Shown one piece after another: positions 25,216-33,092 of a stretch of 45,821 nucleotides of DNA. Source of the stretch: Leptolinea sp. UBA5203 (GTDB taxonomy: Bacteria; Chloroflexota; Anaerolineae; Anaerolineales; Anaerolineaceae); contig DHVR01000012.1 in the NCBI GenBank assembly GCA_002412765.1, positions 1-45,821 of the forward strand, given 5' to 3'. The notes beneath the pieces are model-generated. The model ran no database searches, was not told where the DNA came from, and saw nothing but the letters and a program-made list of their open reading frames with translations. The first letter of the stretch is position 1. Each line of letters starts with the position of its first letter. A program made the position numbers and the translations under genes.

Positions 25216-25560
25216 ATGGAAGACTTAATTAGAGCAATTCAACCCCAACCAAATGAAAACATCCCGGCATTACGTACCGGCGATTTGGTGAGTGTGCATG
25301 TAAAAATTAAAGAAGGTAACCGCGAGCGTATCCAGGAATTTAAAGGTACCGTCCTCTACCAGCATAACAACGGCGCCAGCTCCAGTTTCACCGTTCGACG
25401 GGTTGCCAGCAATGGCATCGGTGTTGAGCGTACCTTCCCCGTTTTTAGCCCACGCATCGAAAAAGTAGTCATCGAACGACACAGTAAAGTGCGTCGCTCA
25501 CGTCTCTACTTCCTGCGCGATTTGACTGGCAAGAAAGCACGCCTCAAACAGAAATTCTAA
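25216..25560 (+). CDS. rplS: Ribosomal protein bL19
   Basis: L19 sits at the interface of the two ribosomal subunits. The 114-residue product covers the whole family, with the signature GDLVSVHVKIKEGNRERIQEFKGTV, the segment SFTVRRVASNGIGVERTFPVFSPRIEKV and the basic tail KVRRSRLYFLRDLTGKKARLKQK. It stands alone, apart from the rpsP-rimM-trmD genes it accompanies in many bacteria. It has its own promoter and terminator. Confidence 0.97.
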   Translation: MEDLIRAIQPQPNENIPALRTGDLVSVHVKIKEGNRERIQEFKGTVLYQHNNGASSSFTVRRVASNGIGVERTFPVFSPRIEKVVIERHSKVRRSRLYFLRDLTGKKARLKQKF

Positions 25561-25589
25561 ATCCTGCGGGATTTTCATTATGCAATGTC

Positions 25590-25626
25590 AGGGTACAATC
25601 CTTTCACAAGATTGTGCCCTTTTGTT
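25590..25626 (+). terminator. Intrinsic terminator of rplS
   Basis: GGGTACAATC (25591-25600), a nine-base loop and GATTGTGCCC (25610-25619) form a ten-pair stem with one G-U pair, followed by TTTTGTTG on the plus strand. Confidence 0.85.
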
Positions 25627-25655
25627 GTTAATCCTCTTTCCTTCCCTTAAACCTG

Positions 25656-25664
25656 TGCTAAAAT
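25656..25664 (+). promoter_or_regulatory. Extended -10 promoter of murI
   Basis: TGCTAAAAT ends seven bases before the murI ATG. No Shine-Dalgarno is present, so the mRNA is probably leaderless. The -35 region (about 25636) is not convincing, as expected for an extended -10 promoter. Confidence 0.55.
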
Positions 25665-25671
25665 AACTTCC

Positions 25672-26547
25672 ATGACTGATCAAACCCATAAACCAACTTC
25701 GCTCCCCCATCAGGGTTCACGGATCGGTGTTTTTGATTCCGGCGTGGGCGGTCTCTCCATTCTCATTGCCTTACGCGCGTTAATGCCGGCCCAGCCCGTG
25801 CTGTTTGTCGGCGACCAGGCGCACGTACCCTACGGCCCCCGGCCGCTAAAAGAAGTGCTGAGTTTCTCCCGCGCCATCACTCAATTTTTATTGGATCAGG
25901 GCGCAGAAGTGATCGTGGTTGCCTGCAATGCCGCCTCAGCAGCCGCGCTGCAGCCCTTGCGTCAGATTTACCCCCACATCCCCTTTGTTGGCATGGAACC
26001 GGCCGTGAAACCCGCTGCCGAGCAAACCAACAGCGGCGTGGTGGGCGTCCTGGCCACGCCAGCCACCTTTCAAGGCGCGCTGTATGCCTCGGTAGTTGAA
26101 CGCTTTGCCGCAGATGTCACCATCCTGCAAAGCACCTGCCTCGGATTGGTGCAACAAATTGAAGCCGGAAATATGCAGGGCGCTGAAACCAGAAAAATTC
26201 TGGAAGAGGCCTTATTCCCCATGATGCAAGCCGGCCTTGATACCGTCGTGCTTGGCTGTACTCATTACCCCTTCGTCATCCCCCTCATTCAATCCATCGT
26301 CGGCGAAGGTGTGCGGGTGATCAACCCCGCGGATGCCGTGGCCCGCCAAACCCGTCGCTTACTGCAACAACACGCCACCCTTGCTTCATCCACTCAACCC
26401 GTATCCCCGCTGCTTTTTACCACCGGCTCAGCCTTGCATTTGCAGCAGCTTGCTCAACAACTGATCCAACACCCAGATCCCGTAACTCCCCTTTGTTGGG
26501 ATTCTGATTCGGTTGTGTTGTCCTTTTGTGAAAATCGGTTATCATAA
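25672..26547 (+). CDS. murI: Glutamate racemase
   Basis: MurI interconverts L- and D-glutamate, supplying D-Glu for peptidoglycan. The 291-residue protein has the two catalytic cysteines, in VVACNAASA and LGCTHYPF, the N-terminal FDSGVGGLSIL, the YGPRP loop and GMEPAVKPA. It is slightly long, with a Gln/His-rich C-terminal extension (LLQQHATLAS..., LHLQQLAQQL). The start is ATG 25672, preceded only by an extended -10 box. A sensor histidine kinase starts five bases after its stop, so the two are one transcript. This is an unusual pairing. Confidence 0.95.
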   Translation: MTDQTHKPTSLPHQGSRIGVFDSGVGGLSILIALRALMPAQPVLFVGDQAHVPYGPRPLKEVLSFSRAITQFLLDQGAEVIVVACNAASAAALQPLRQIYPHIPFVGMEPAVKPAAEQTNSGVVGVLATPATFQGALYASVVERFAADVTILQSTCLGLVQQIEAGNMQGAETRKILEEALFPMMQAGLDTVVLGCTHYPFVIPLIQSIVGEGVRVINPADAVARQTRRLLQQHATLASSTQPVSPLLFTTGSALHLQQLAQQLIQHPDPVTPLCWDSDSVVLSFCENRLS

Positions 26548-26552
26548 TTAAT

Positions 26553-28337
26553 GTGCAAAAGTCTAATTATCCATTTCTGCCTGATTGGTTCGCCATTTCC
26601 CTGCGTTGGTTAACGCTGGTATGTTTTACTTGCGCACTGGGCATCACACGCTCCTTTAACTGGGGTCTGGCAGGCATCATCTTCTTTTCCCTTCTTTGGA
26701 ATGTACTCAATTCAGTCTCCACCATCCTTAACCGGCGTATCCGCTGGCATCGGTTGATTAATGTTCTAGTGGATGGGCTGGTTTCCATCCTGCTGTTTGT
26801 CTTCACCAATGGAATCCCTGGCCCATTGGCTTTCTCCGGCATCCTGGTGATTTTTTCCGGGGCAGTCTATTTTAATATTCTGGGCAGTATCATGGCCGCT
26901 GTGGCTATCTCGCTGCTGCAATCCGTTTTCACGTTATTCTTCTCTGGCATGATCGTTTCTGCCTGGCTTCCGGCAGCTTTTTTAATCATCAATCTATTGA
27001 TCGCCGCCATTGTCGGGCTGCTCAGTCAACAGGTGATAGTCTGGCTGCGCCAATACTACCGCGGCACAGTGCGCTCCCCCGAGGATGACGAGCAGCCTCA
27101 GGTGGTACCTGTTGCAAATCCTGAGATGCCCTCAATCAATGAACTTTACGAAATGATTCAAGCCATCTCCGGAACGTTGCAGTATTCCTCCGTTTTGGAA
27201 ATTACGCTGGCCAAGAGCCAGGAATTGCTCAGCAAGGATTCCACCAACGCCGAGCGATTGGTTTCCGCTGTCATGCTTTTTGATGAAGCCAGCCTGGTGA
27301 TCGCCTACGGCCGGCGGATTCCCCCGCGGGACATGAAAATTCAATTTAAGGCTCGCAACGGTCTGCTCTCCGAAACCCTGCAAAAGGCCACACCCCAATT
27401 CTCCGATGACCCCGCCCATGATCCGGAATTAAGCCAGATGGTGATCATCCAGGATTGTCAGAGCGCGCTGTGTTTACCGCTCAATCGCGGTCTGGATTCC
27501 TTTGGCGTGGTTCTGTTTGCCCATCCCGATGCAAATTTCTTCACCGAGAGTAAAAAAGAATTGCTGGAAATGTTATGCAGTCAATCCGTGATCGCCATTC
27601 AAAATGCACGCTTGTATGAAGATCTCAAACAGGAGAAGGAACGCCTGATCACCTCTCAGGAGGAAGCCCGCAAGCAGCTTGCCCGTGAACTGCATGACGG
27701 CCCCACCCAATCCATTTCGGCTATTGCCATGCGCGCCAACATCGCCCAAAAGTTAATGGAAAACGACTTACCCGAGACGTTTGAAGAACTCAAACGCATC
27801 GAGAATCTGGCCCGCAAAACCACGGATGAGATTCGCCACATGCTCTTCACCCTCAGGCCTTTGACGCTGGAATCCGACGGTCTTTTGGCCGCCTTGAATA
27901 CCATGGCGGTTAAGATGAAAGATTTCTTCCAGCAAAATATAGAATCTGAAATTAATAAGAATATTCTCCTGCATTTGGATGTAGCCAAACAAGGGGTCAT
28001 TTTCAGCATTGTCGAAGAAGCCGCCAATAATGCCCGTAAACATGCGCAAGCCAGCGTTATTCGCGTTACGCTCGATCTGATGCCCAAAGATGCCGGGATT
28101 GCGGTACTGACCATTCAGGATGACGGCAAGGGCTTTGATGTGGAGAGTGTACTCCAGTCCTACGACCAGCGCGGCAGCCTGGGCATGATCAATTTACAAG
28201 AGCGGGCTAAACTATTAAACGGTGTGCTGGATATTCAATCCAAACCCGGCAAGGGTTCCCGGATCATTGTTTACATTCCACTGGATAACCAGGCAGAAGA
28301 GCGAGTACAGGCTATTGAGACCGCGTTTGAATCTTAA
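26553..28337 (+). CDS. Membrane sensor histidine kinase, NarL-type, with GAF domain
   Basis: The 594-residue kinase opens with about six membrane spans (residues 10-165), which may form a sensor in the membrane. A GAF domain follows (about 200-350; SAVMLFDEASLVIAYGRR, ...QSALCLPLNRGLDSFGVVLF). Next come a coiled-coil linker, the HisKA_3 dimerisation domain with the phosphoacceptor His381 in ARELHDGPTQS, and the ATPase domain with EEAANNARKHAQAS, DDGKGFD and GSLGMINLQERAKLL. This is the NarX/DesK type, which normally pairs with a LuxR-type regulator; none is in the window. The start is GTG 26553, with no ribosome site, five bases after the murI stop, so translation probably depends on coupling. 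Confidence 0.9.
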   Translation: MQKSNYPFLPDWFAISLRWLTLVCFTCALGITRSFNWGLAGIIFFSLLWNVLNSVSTILNRRIRWHRLINVLVDGLVSILLFVFTNGIPGPLAFSGILVIFSGAVYFNILGSIMAAVAISLLQSVFTLFFSGMIVSAWLPAAFLIINLLIAAIVGLLSQQVIVWLRQYYRGTVRSPEDDEQPQVVPVANPEMPSINELYEMIQAISGTLQYSSVLEITLAKSQELLSKDSTNAERLVSAVMLFDEASLVIAYGRRIPPRDMKIQFKARNGLLSETLQKATPQFSDDPAHDPELSQMVIIQDCQSALCLPLNRGLDSFGVVLFAHPDANFFTESKKELLEMLCSQSVIAIQNARLYEDLKQEKERLITSQEEARKQLARELHDGPTQSISAIAMRANIAQKLMENDLPETFEELKRIENLARKTTDEIRHMLFTLRPLTLESDGLLAALNTMAVKMKDFFQQNIESEINKNILLHLDVAKQGVIFSIVEEAANNARKHAQASVIRVTLDLMPKDAGIAVLTIQDDGKGFDVESVLQSYDQRGSLGMINLQERAKLLNGVLDIQSKPGKGSRIIVYIPLDNQAEERVQAIETAFES

Positions 28338-28346
28338 GCTCAAGCA

Positions 28347-28375
28347 TTGATTTGTTCTCTTTAATTCATTAAACT
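28347..28375 (+). promoter_or_regulatory. Possible promoter of the fatty-acid hydroxylase gene
   Basis: TTGATT (28347-28352) and TAAACT (28370-28375) are 17 bases apart. The -10 box is only four of six, so the gene may instead be read through from the kinase, whose stop lies just upstream. Confidence 0.4.
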
Positions 28376-28413
28376 GGATTGAAACGATCGTTTTTATCAA
28401 TAGGAAGGAAACC

Positions 28414-29052
28414 ATGCCATTTGAACCCATAAAAGATCAGAAAGAACCCATCCGCCTTTTCAAATCCAATTTTCTGGAATTCTTCACCCACATTCATCCT
28501 GCAGTTGTGTTGGCCATTTGGCTGCCCATTGTCGGGATTTGTCTATATCTCTCGATCCGCGCCGGCGTTCAATTGGGTCAGGTCCTCTGGCTGCCCTTGA
28601 TTCTCTTCATCGGGCTGGTCATTTGGACTCTTTCAGAATATCTCCTGCATCGCTTTGTCTTCCATTTTCCCCCGCGCAATGCCTGGCAGACACGCCTTGC
28701 CTTCTTATTTCATGGCGTTCACCACGCCCAACCCCAATCCAAAACCCGGCTGGTCATGCCGCCGGTGGTTAGTCTTCCCATGGCAGGGATATTCTTTCTC
28801 CTCTTTCGCTTGATCTTTGGCTTTTCCGGGCCGCAGGCAGACTTTATTGTGTATGGTCTGTTTGCCGCTTTTATTATTGGGTATCTATCCTATGATATGA
28901 TCCATTACGCCACCCACCACTTTACCCTGCGTGCCCAATGGTTGAAAGACTTAAAGGTTTATCACATCCAGCATCATTACAAAACGCCCAATCAACGCTT
29001 TGGTGTTTCCTCCCCCTTATGGGATATCGTCTTCCACACCAAACCGGAATGA
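28414..29052 (+). CDS. Fatty acid hydroxylase superfamily membrane protein
   Basis: The 212-residue integral membrane protein has the histidine boxes that bind the di-iron centre: HRFVFH (79-84), HGVHH (100-104), HYATHH (164-169) and HIQHH (184-188). Four hydrophobic spans lie around residues 25-75 and 118-160. The order and the RLVMPP motif resemble the catalytic domain of fatty acid 2-hydroxylases (yeast Scs7-like), but the cytochrome b5 domain of the eukaryotic form is absent, so an external electron donor is needed. It probably alpha-hydroxylates a lipid acyl chain; the substrate is inferred. A strong AGGAAGGA site precedes the ATG. Confidence 0.86.
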   Translation: MPFEPIKDQKEPIRLFKSNFLEFFTHIHPAVVLAIWLPIVGICLYLSIRAGVQLGQVLWLPLILFIGLVIWTLSEYLLHRFVFHFPPRNAWQTRLAFLFHGVHHAQPQSKTRLVMPPVVSLPMAGIFFLLFRLIFGFSGPQADFIVYGLFAAFIIGYLSYDMIHYATHHFTLRAQWLKDLKVYHIQHHYKTPNQRFGVSSPLWDIVFHTKPE

Positions 29053-29058
29053 AAACAA

Positions 29059-29083
29059 GTAGGGGCGAACGGCCTGTTCGTCC
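29059..29083. repeat. GTAGGGGC-type palindrome
   Basis: GTAGGGGCGAACGGCC is followed by the near-inverse TGTTCGTCC, forming a short stem (GGGCGAAC with GTTCGTCC). It lies seven bases after the hydroxylase stop and shares GTAGGGGCGA with the copy at 42668. It may act as a transcript-stabilising hairpin. Confidence 0.55.
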
Positions 29084-29149
29084 TCAATCCATAAACCACA
29101 TATTTGGTTGCGGCCAATAATCATTGCTTATTGGACAATCTCTTCTTCT

Positions 29150-31033
29150 CTACGCTTCTTTGAAAAGCACATGCTGCATCAGAAAGCGCTCTACCTGGTG
29201 GATGGAATCCGCGATGTTTTCGCTCTTCCTGAATCCGTGGCCTTCCCCTTCATACACCTGATATAAATACGGAATACCCAACTTCCGTATTTCCGCTACA
29301 ATTTGTTCCGATTGATTCGGCGGTACCACAGTGTCTTTATCCCCTTGAAAAATCATCAGCGGGTCACGGATCTGGTCTGCATGGAAAATAGCAGAACGGG
29401 CATGATATTTTGCAGCCGCTTTGGGCAGCTTACCGATCAGGCTGTCCTGATAGTGAGCCTCAAATTTATGCGTATCAACTGTCAATGAAAATAAATTACT
29501 GATCCCATAGAGGGAGATCCCCGCTGCAAAAACGCCAGGGAACATGGTTAAGGCATTCAACACGGTATACCCGCCGGCGCTGCCGCCGCGGATCATCATC
29601 CGGTTGCCGTCCGCCAGATGTTGATTGGCCAATGTTCGAGCACCGTCTACCGCGTCTTCCACATCCAGGATTCCCCAGCTGCCCTGCAATAACTCACGGT
29701 AAGATCGGCCATATCCGCTGGAGCCGCGATGGTTGACTTCCATCCAGCCGTACCCACGCCCCGTAAAGTAAGCAGCAAAGGACGAATAGGACGCCATGGC
29801 GCAACTGGTTGGCCCACCATGCACATTGATAAAAACAGGCGGCGGCCCATCCGCTTTCCAATTGCCGTTGTGCGGGGCATAATACAAGCCATAGACCTTG
29901 GTTCCATTGGCTGCCTTCCAACTGATCTCCTCACAAATAGGAAGCTCTTGCGGATCCAGAAGATCTGTTGTGGCATAGGTGACTACTTTCCAAGATTTAC
30001 CATTCCAGCGCATGATTCGGGCTGGATAATTGGATGCCGATGCGATCAGGGCAATTTCATCGGTTGTTTGCGAGACACTGATTTGTTCCAAATAGGTATA
30101 CGGATCCGTTGGAATCTGAACCTGTTTCCCTGTCTTTACATCCACCTGCCAGAGGCTGACAAAACTACCGATAATCTTAAAGAAAGTAATCCGTTGGCTG
30201 TCCGCAGACCAACCGTAGGAACGGACACCCTGAATCCAGGCCGGTTCCGAAAGGTGGTATCCATTGCCAATTACCAGTTGATGTTTTTCACAGCTTTCCA
30301 AATCAAACAGGATCAGTGTGTCCCACTCGCTTTCTTCGAGGATGTAACTTAGAAAGCGTCCATCCGGGGAGAACTGCGGCTGCCGGGCAGCATGGGTTTC
30401 GTCCCCATCCACAACGTTTTTTTCAGTCAGCCGAATTCCATTTTCAGTGTTGAGATGCCCCAAGCACAGCAGGGTTCCATCCCAGGGCATTTGCGGATGG
30501 TTCCATTCCACCCAGGCTACTGCCCCGCCCTGCGGATGCCAGCAGGGCTGCATATAAAAATCCGCTCCTTGTACCAACTGTACCGGCCAGCGGCTCCCAT
30601 CCAGAGGTACGACTGCCAGCACATCCTGTTTTCCATCCGAGGACACATACACCACCCATTGATGGTCCGGTGAGATACTTGGCGAGGCAGCTCCACCCAG
30701 CACTGGGGTAATAGCGGTTGGCTGACCGTAACGCCCGCTCATCCGAATCAGCCGCTGATCTTTTTCCGCAAAGATAATTTCGCCGCGATCCGCACAGAAA
30801 GACCCGCCGCCATATCCCACGCCACCTTTTGGTGTGTGGGTATCCAACAATTCACGTAGAGTCCCTTCCGCGCTCATCGACATTAATGTCGTTTGAGTGG
30901 AGCGGCCTTCTTCCCAGACCAGTTCATCCGTCCCCTGATGCCATTGAACGTCACTTAACCGTTTCCCCAACGCAATAGTCTCAGGGGATAAAATTGTTGG
31001 CCACAGGCCGTAAGGCATTTTCTTCTTTGACAT
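29150..31033 (-). CDS. S9-family serine peptidase (prolyl oligopeptidase type)
   Basis: The 627-residue product has a beta-propeller in the first two-thirds (WD-like motifs such as SISPDHQWVVYVSSDG, PQFSPDGRFLSYI and YGWSADSQRITFF) and an alpha/beta hydrolase at the C-terminus. The catalytic triad is visible: the Ser in GGSAGGYT, the Asp in QGDKDTVVPP and the His in GEGHGFR. There is no signal peptide, so it is probably cytoplasmic, trimming short peptides; the acylaminoacyl-peptidase/dipeptidyl-peptidase subgroup cannot be decided. ATG 31033 is chosen by GAGG upstream; the frame runs on to 31105 through the terminator of the preceding gene. It is monocistronic. Confidence 0.92.
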   Translation of the reverse strand: MSKKKMPYGLWPTILSPETIALGKRLSDVQWHQGTDELVWEEGRSTQTTLMSMSAEGTLRELLDTHTPKGGVGYGGGSFCADRGEIIFAEKDQRLIRMSGRYGQPTAITPVLGGAASPSISPDHQWVVYVSSDGKQDVLAVVPLDGSRWPVQLVQGADFYMQPCWHPQGGAVAWVEWNHPQMPWDGTLLCLGHLNTENGIRLTEKNVVDGDETHAARQPQFSPDGRFLSYILEESEWDTLILFDLESCEKHQLVIGNGYHLSEPAWIQGVRSYGWSADSQRITFFKIIGSFVSLWQVDVKTGKQVQIPTDPYTYLEQISVSQTTDEIALIASASNYPARIMRWNGKSWKVVTYATTDLLDPQELPICEEISWKAANGTKVYGLYYAPHNGNWKADGPPPVFINVHGGPTSCAMASYSSFAAYFTGRGYGWMEVNHRGSSGYGRSYRELLQGSWGILDVEDAVDGARTLANQHLADGNRMMIRGGSAGGYTVLNALTMFPGVFAAGISLYGISNLFSLTVDTHKFEAHYQDSLIGKLPKAAAKYHARSAIFHADQIRDPLMIFQGDKDTVVPPNQSEQIVAEIRKLGIPYLYQVYEGEGHGFRKSENIADSIHQVERFLMQHVLFKEA

Positions 31034-31060
31034 AAATCCATCCTCAATCCATTTCAGAAA

Positions 31061-31090
31061 CAAAAACCGGTCTCCAATCCTGGAAACCGG
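31061..31090 (-). terminator. Intrinsic terminator of sixA
   Basis: On the minus strand CCGGTTTCCA-GGAT-TGGAGACCGG is a ten-pair stem with one U-G pair, followed by TTTTTG. It separates sixA from the S9 peptidase gene. Confidence 0.85.
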
Positions 31091-31148
31091 CCAACATAGT
31101 TGCATCCAAACACATGCTCAGAAGATAACAAAACGGATCATTAATTGA

Positions 31149-31646
31149 TCAATCGTCTGCTGAGTCTTTTGGTTTCCAGCGATTCATTAATTCCCCATCC
31201 ACATCCGTTTCCAGATCACGCCAGTGATCGATGGGAACCTGAATGTGGGCGATGGCTGCAGTGGGCAGGGATACGACCTCCCCACAAAGCATTTGCAGCA
31301 GCCATTCCATGCCAGGGTTATGACCTACAAACATGATCCGATTAACCTCATCGGGCTGCGTTTTGAGAATATCCATAAAGACATCCGGTTCAGCCAGATA
31401 TAAATCATCCATATAAATCACATCATCTGAAAAATCAATCGATTTCGCGATAGCTTCAGCCGTCAAACGAGCGCGTTTTGCGGGCGAGGAAAAAATGCGA
31501 TCCGGTAACCCATCGTTCTCCAGCAGTGTTTTTCCCATTTTGTGGGCGTCTTTCTTCCCGCGTTTATTCAATGGGCGATCAATATCCTTTAACTCAGCCT
31601 CTTTCCAGCTGGATTTTGCGTGGCGCATCAGGATAATTTCTTTCAT
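31149..31646 (-). CDS. sixA: SixA-type phosphohistidine phosphatase
   Basis: The 165-residue product belongs to the histidine phosphatase superfamily. It has the catalytic LMRHAKSSW motif near residue 7, the second His in MFVGHNPGMEWLL and the Arg in SSPAKRARLTAEA. SixA removes phosphate from phosphohistidine in phosphorelay proteins such as ArcB or in the nitrogen phosphotransferase system; which target exists here is unknown. I use ATG 31646, with GGAG upstream, because the MKEIILMRHAK start is standard for the family. It is monocistronic, with a terminator at 31061-31090. Confidence 0.9.
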   Translation of the reverse strand: MKEIILMRHAKSSWKEAELKDIDRPLNKRGKKDAHKMGKTLLENDGLPDRIFSSPAKRARLTAEAIAKSIDFSDDVIYMDDLYLAEPDVFMDILKTQPDEVNRIMFVGHNPGMEWLLQMLCGEVVSLPTAAIAHIQVPIDHWRDLETDVDGELMNRWKPKDSADD

Positions 31647-31768
31647 AGGGTTCTCTCCAATCCTTAAAATCAACATCATCTTAATACAACCTATACTTTA
31701 TCATAAAAATCGGTACTAGAGAAACATTTTAAGAATTTTCTTGGGCATCTCACTTTCCATCAAGTAAT

Positions 31769-32806
31769 TTATTCATCCAATTTTTTAAAGTGGTTGGTCA
31801 GGGTAGTGGTAATGTAGTTTTCCCAGAGTGCCTTGGTGATATAGGGATCATAGTCGTGCGTATCAAAAGTCTGCAAGACCATACGCCCTTCCAAACAAGT
31901 GGTAATCACACCATAACTGTTTTCTTCTTGGGGATACAACCCGGCCACAATTTTCGCATCCCCGCCGGCTCCAATTTTTACCAGGTCCCCAACATCTCCG
32001 GGGTTCCAAAAAAAATAGGAAGGGTTGCTGAGCGAAATGCCGGTATTGGGATTCGTCAACACTTCATTACTCGGATCCAATAAATAAATGGAATAATCCA
32101 GAGGGTTCCCACCGGATCCATAGCTCCAATCCTTTTGGAATTTTACGCCACACTTCCCCAGTATGCCCGCTATTTTTCCATTGGCAATATCATCCAGATA
32201 CCACATTTCGATGATTAGTCCGGCATCATCATTGACATGCGTGATAATATAATCCCAAAATTCTCCCCGGATAGAACCACGGGCTTCTGAGGCAACAATG
32301 ATTAAATCCCATTGAGTTGAACTGAGTAATTGTTCCTTAAAATCCCCGACAGCATCCCCAACTTCCACGATCTTTCCGCCGGAAAATCCCATGCGGTTGA
32401 TCACTTCATGGACATACGGCAGGAGGGTGGTATACCCGCGGATATCCTCATACACCAATATATTGGCAGCCCGAATGCGATCTGCCATATCCACAGTGGG
32501 GGTAAATTCTACTGGAACCTCGCTAGCCTGGACAACAACCGTTTCAACGACCGGGGCAACAACGGGTGCTTCCGGAGTGTAGGTTGGATACGGAGTGTAG
32601 GTAGGGGCTGCTGTGGGTGCGTTTTGTACGGCCTCAAGGGTCTGCTGCTGCATCACCAACATCGTGGATTGAATACCCACTGCTATTTGGGTCTCTGCCA
32701 GAGAAGGGTCACTGCCTGTCATTCCTGGCATGGAACAACCCCCTATATTGATGGCCAAACTTACGACCACAAACAACAAAAAACATCGTCCAGTAATTTT
32801 ATTCAT
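31769..32806 (-). CDS. Lipoprotein with class-I-amidotransferase-like domain of unknown function
   Basis: The 345-residue protein starts at ATG 32806, eight bases after GGAG, and carries a lipoprotein signal (CFLLFVVVSLAINIGGC). A linker with repeated PTYTP motifs (residues 65-85) follows. The rest (about 110-340) has the look of a flavodoxin-like/amidotransferase-like alpha/beta fold: ANILVYEDIRGYT at the start, WDLIIVASEARGS, DDAGLIIEMWYLDDI, and a later SYGVITTCLEGRMVLQTFDTH. A catalytic Cys in a nucleophile elbow is not evident, so it is probably not an active amidotransferase and may bind a ligand. Promoter TTGCTC-17-TACAAT lies upstream. I cannot name a function. Confidence 0.78.
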   Translation of the reverse strand: MNKITGRCFLLFVVVSLAINIGGCSMPGMTGSDPSLAETQIAVGIQSTMLVMQQQTLEAVQNAPTAAPTYTPYPTYTPEAPVVAPVVETVVVQASEVPVEFTPTVDMADRIRAANILVYEDIRGYTTLLPYVHEVINRMGFSGGKIVEVGDAVGDFKEQLLSSTQWDLIIVASEARGSIRGEFWDYIITHVNDDAGLIIEMWYLDDIANGKIAGILGKCGVKFQKDWSYGSGGNPLDYSIYLLDPSNEVLTNPNTGISLSNPSYFFWNPGDVGDLVKIGAGGDAKIVAGLYPQEENSYGVITTCLEGRMVLQTFDTHDYDPYITKALWENYITTTLTNHFKKLDE

Positions 32807-32856
32807 TTCCATCACTCCACCGAAAAATAAAGCGGGACCCTGACTAATGCTTAATC

Positions 32857-32885
32857 ATTGTACGGAAAATAATTGTGTAGAGCAA
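32857..32885 (-). promoter_or_regulatory. SigA-type promoter of the 31769-32806 lipoprotein gene
   Basis: On the minus strand TTGCTC (32885-32880), a 17-base spacer and TACAAT (32862-32857) predict a start near 32850. Confidence 0.65.
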
Positions 32886-32971
32886 TAAAAGCTTGATAAA
32901 TGATCATCAACACACCAAACCAGCCAATATTTCAAATGTCAGACATATTTTCATAGCATTGATCTTTACAA

Positions 32972-32980
32972 TGGTAAAAT
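32972..32980 (+). promoter_or_regulatory. Extended -10 promoter of the OYE-aconitase X operon
   Basis: TGGTAAAAT is an extended -10 element with a predicted start near 32987. This gives a leader of about 105 bases before the reductase ATG at 33093. A leaderless start at ATG 32991 is also conceivable but less likely. Confidence 0.55.
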
Positions 32981-33092
32981 ATAGACAAACATGTCTGAAT
33001 TCCGCAAAAGTCAAAAAAACGAGGGTTTTTTATTTTCATGGAATTTAGTAAACAACACATCCAACATCACTCTATCCTTTAAAGGAGTTCCA

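Noticed and set aside
32991..33092. Upstream extension of the reductase from ATG 32991
   Set aside because: The 34 extra residues are low in hydrophobic pattern and unlike the family, and AAAGGAG sits just before the internal ATG. A leaderless start at 32991 cannot be fully excluded.
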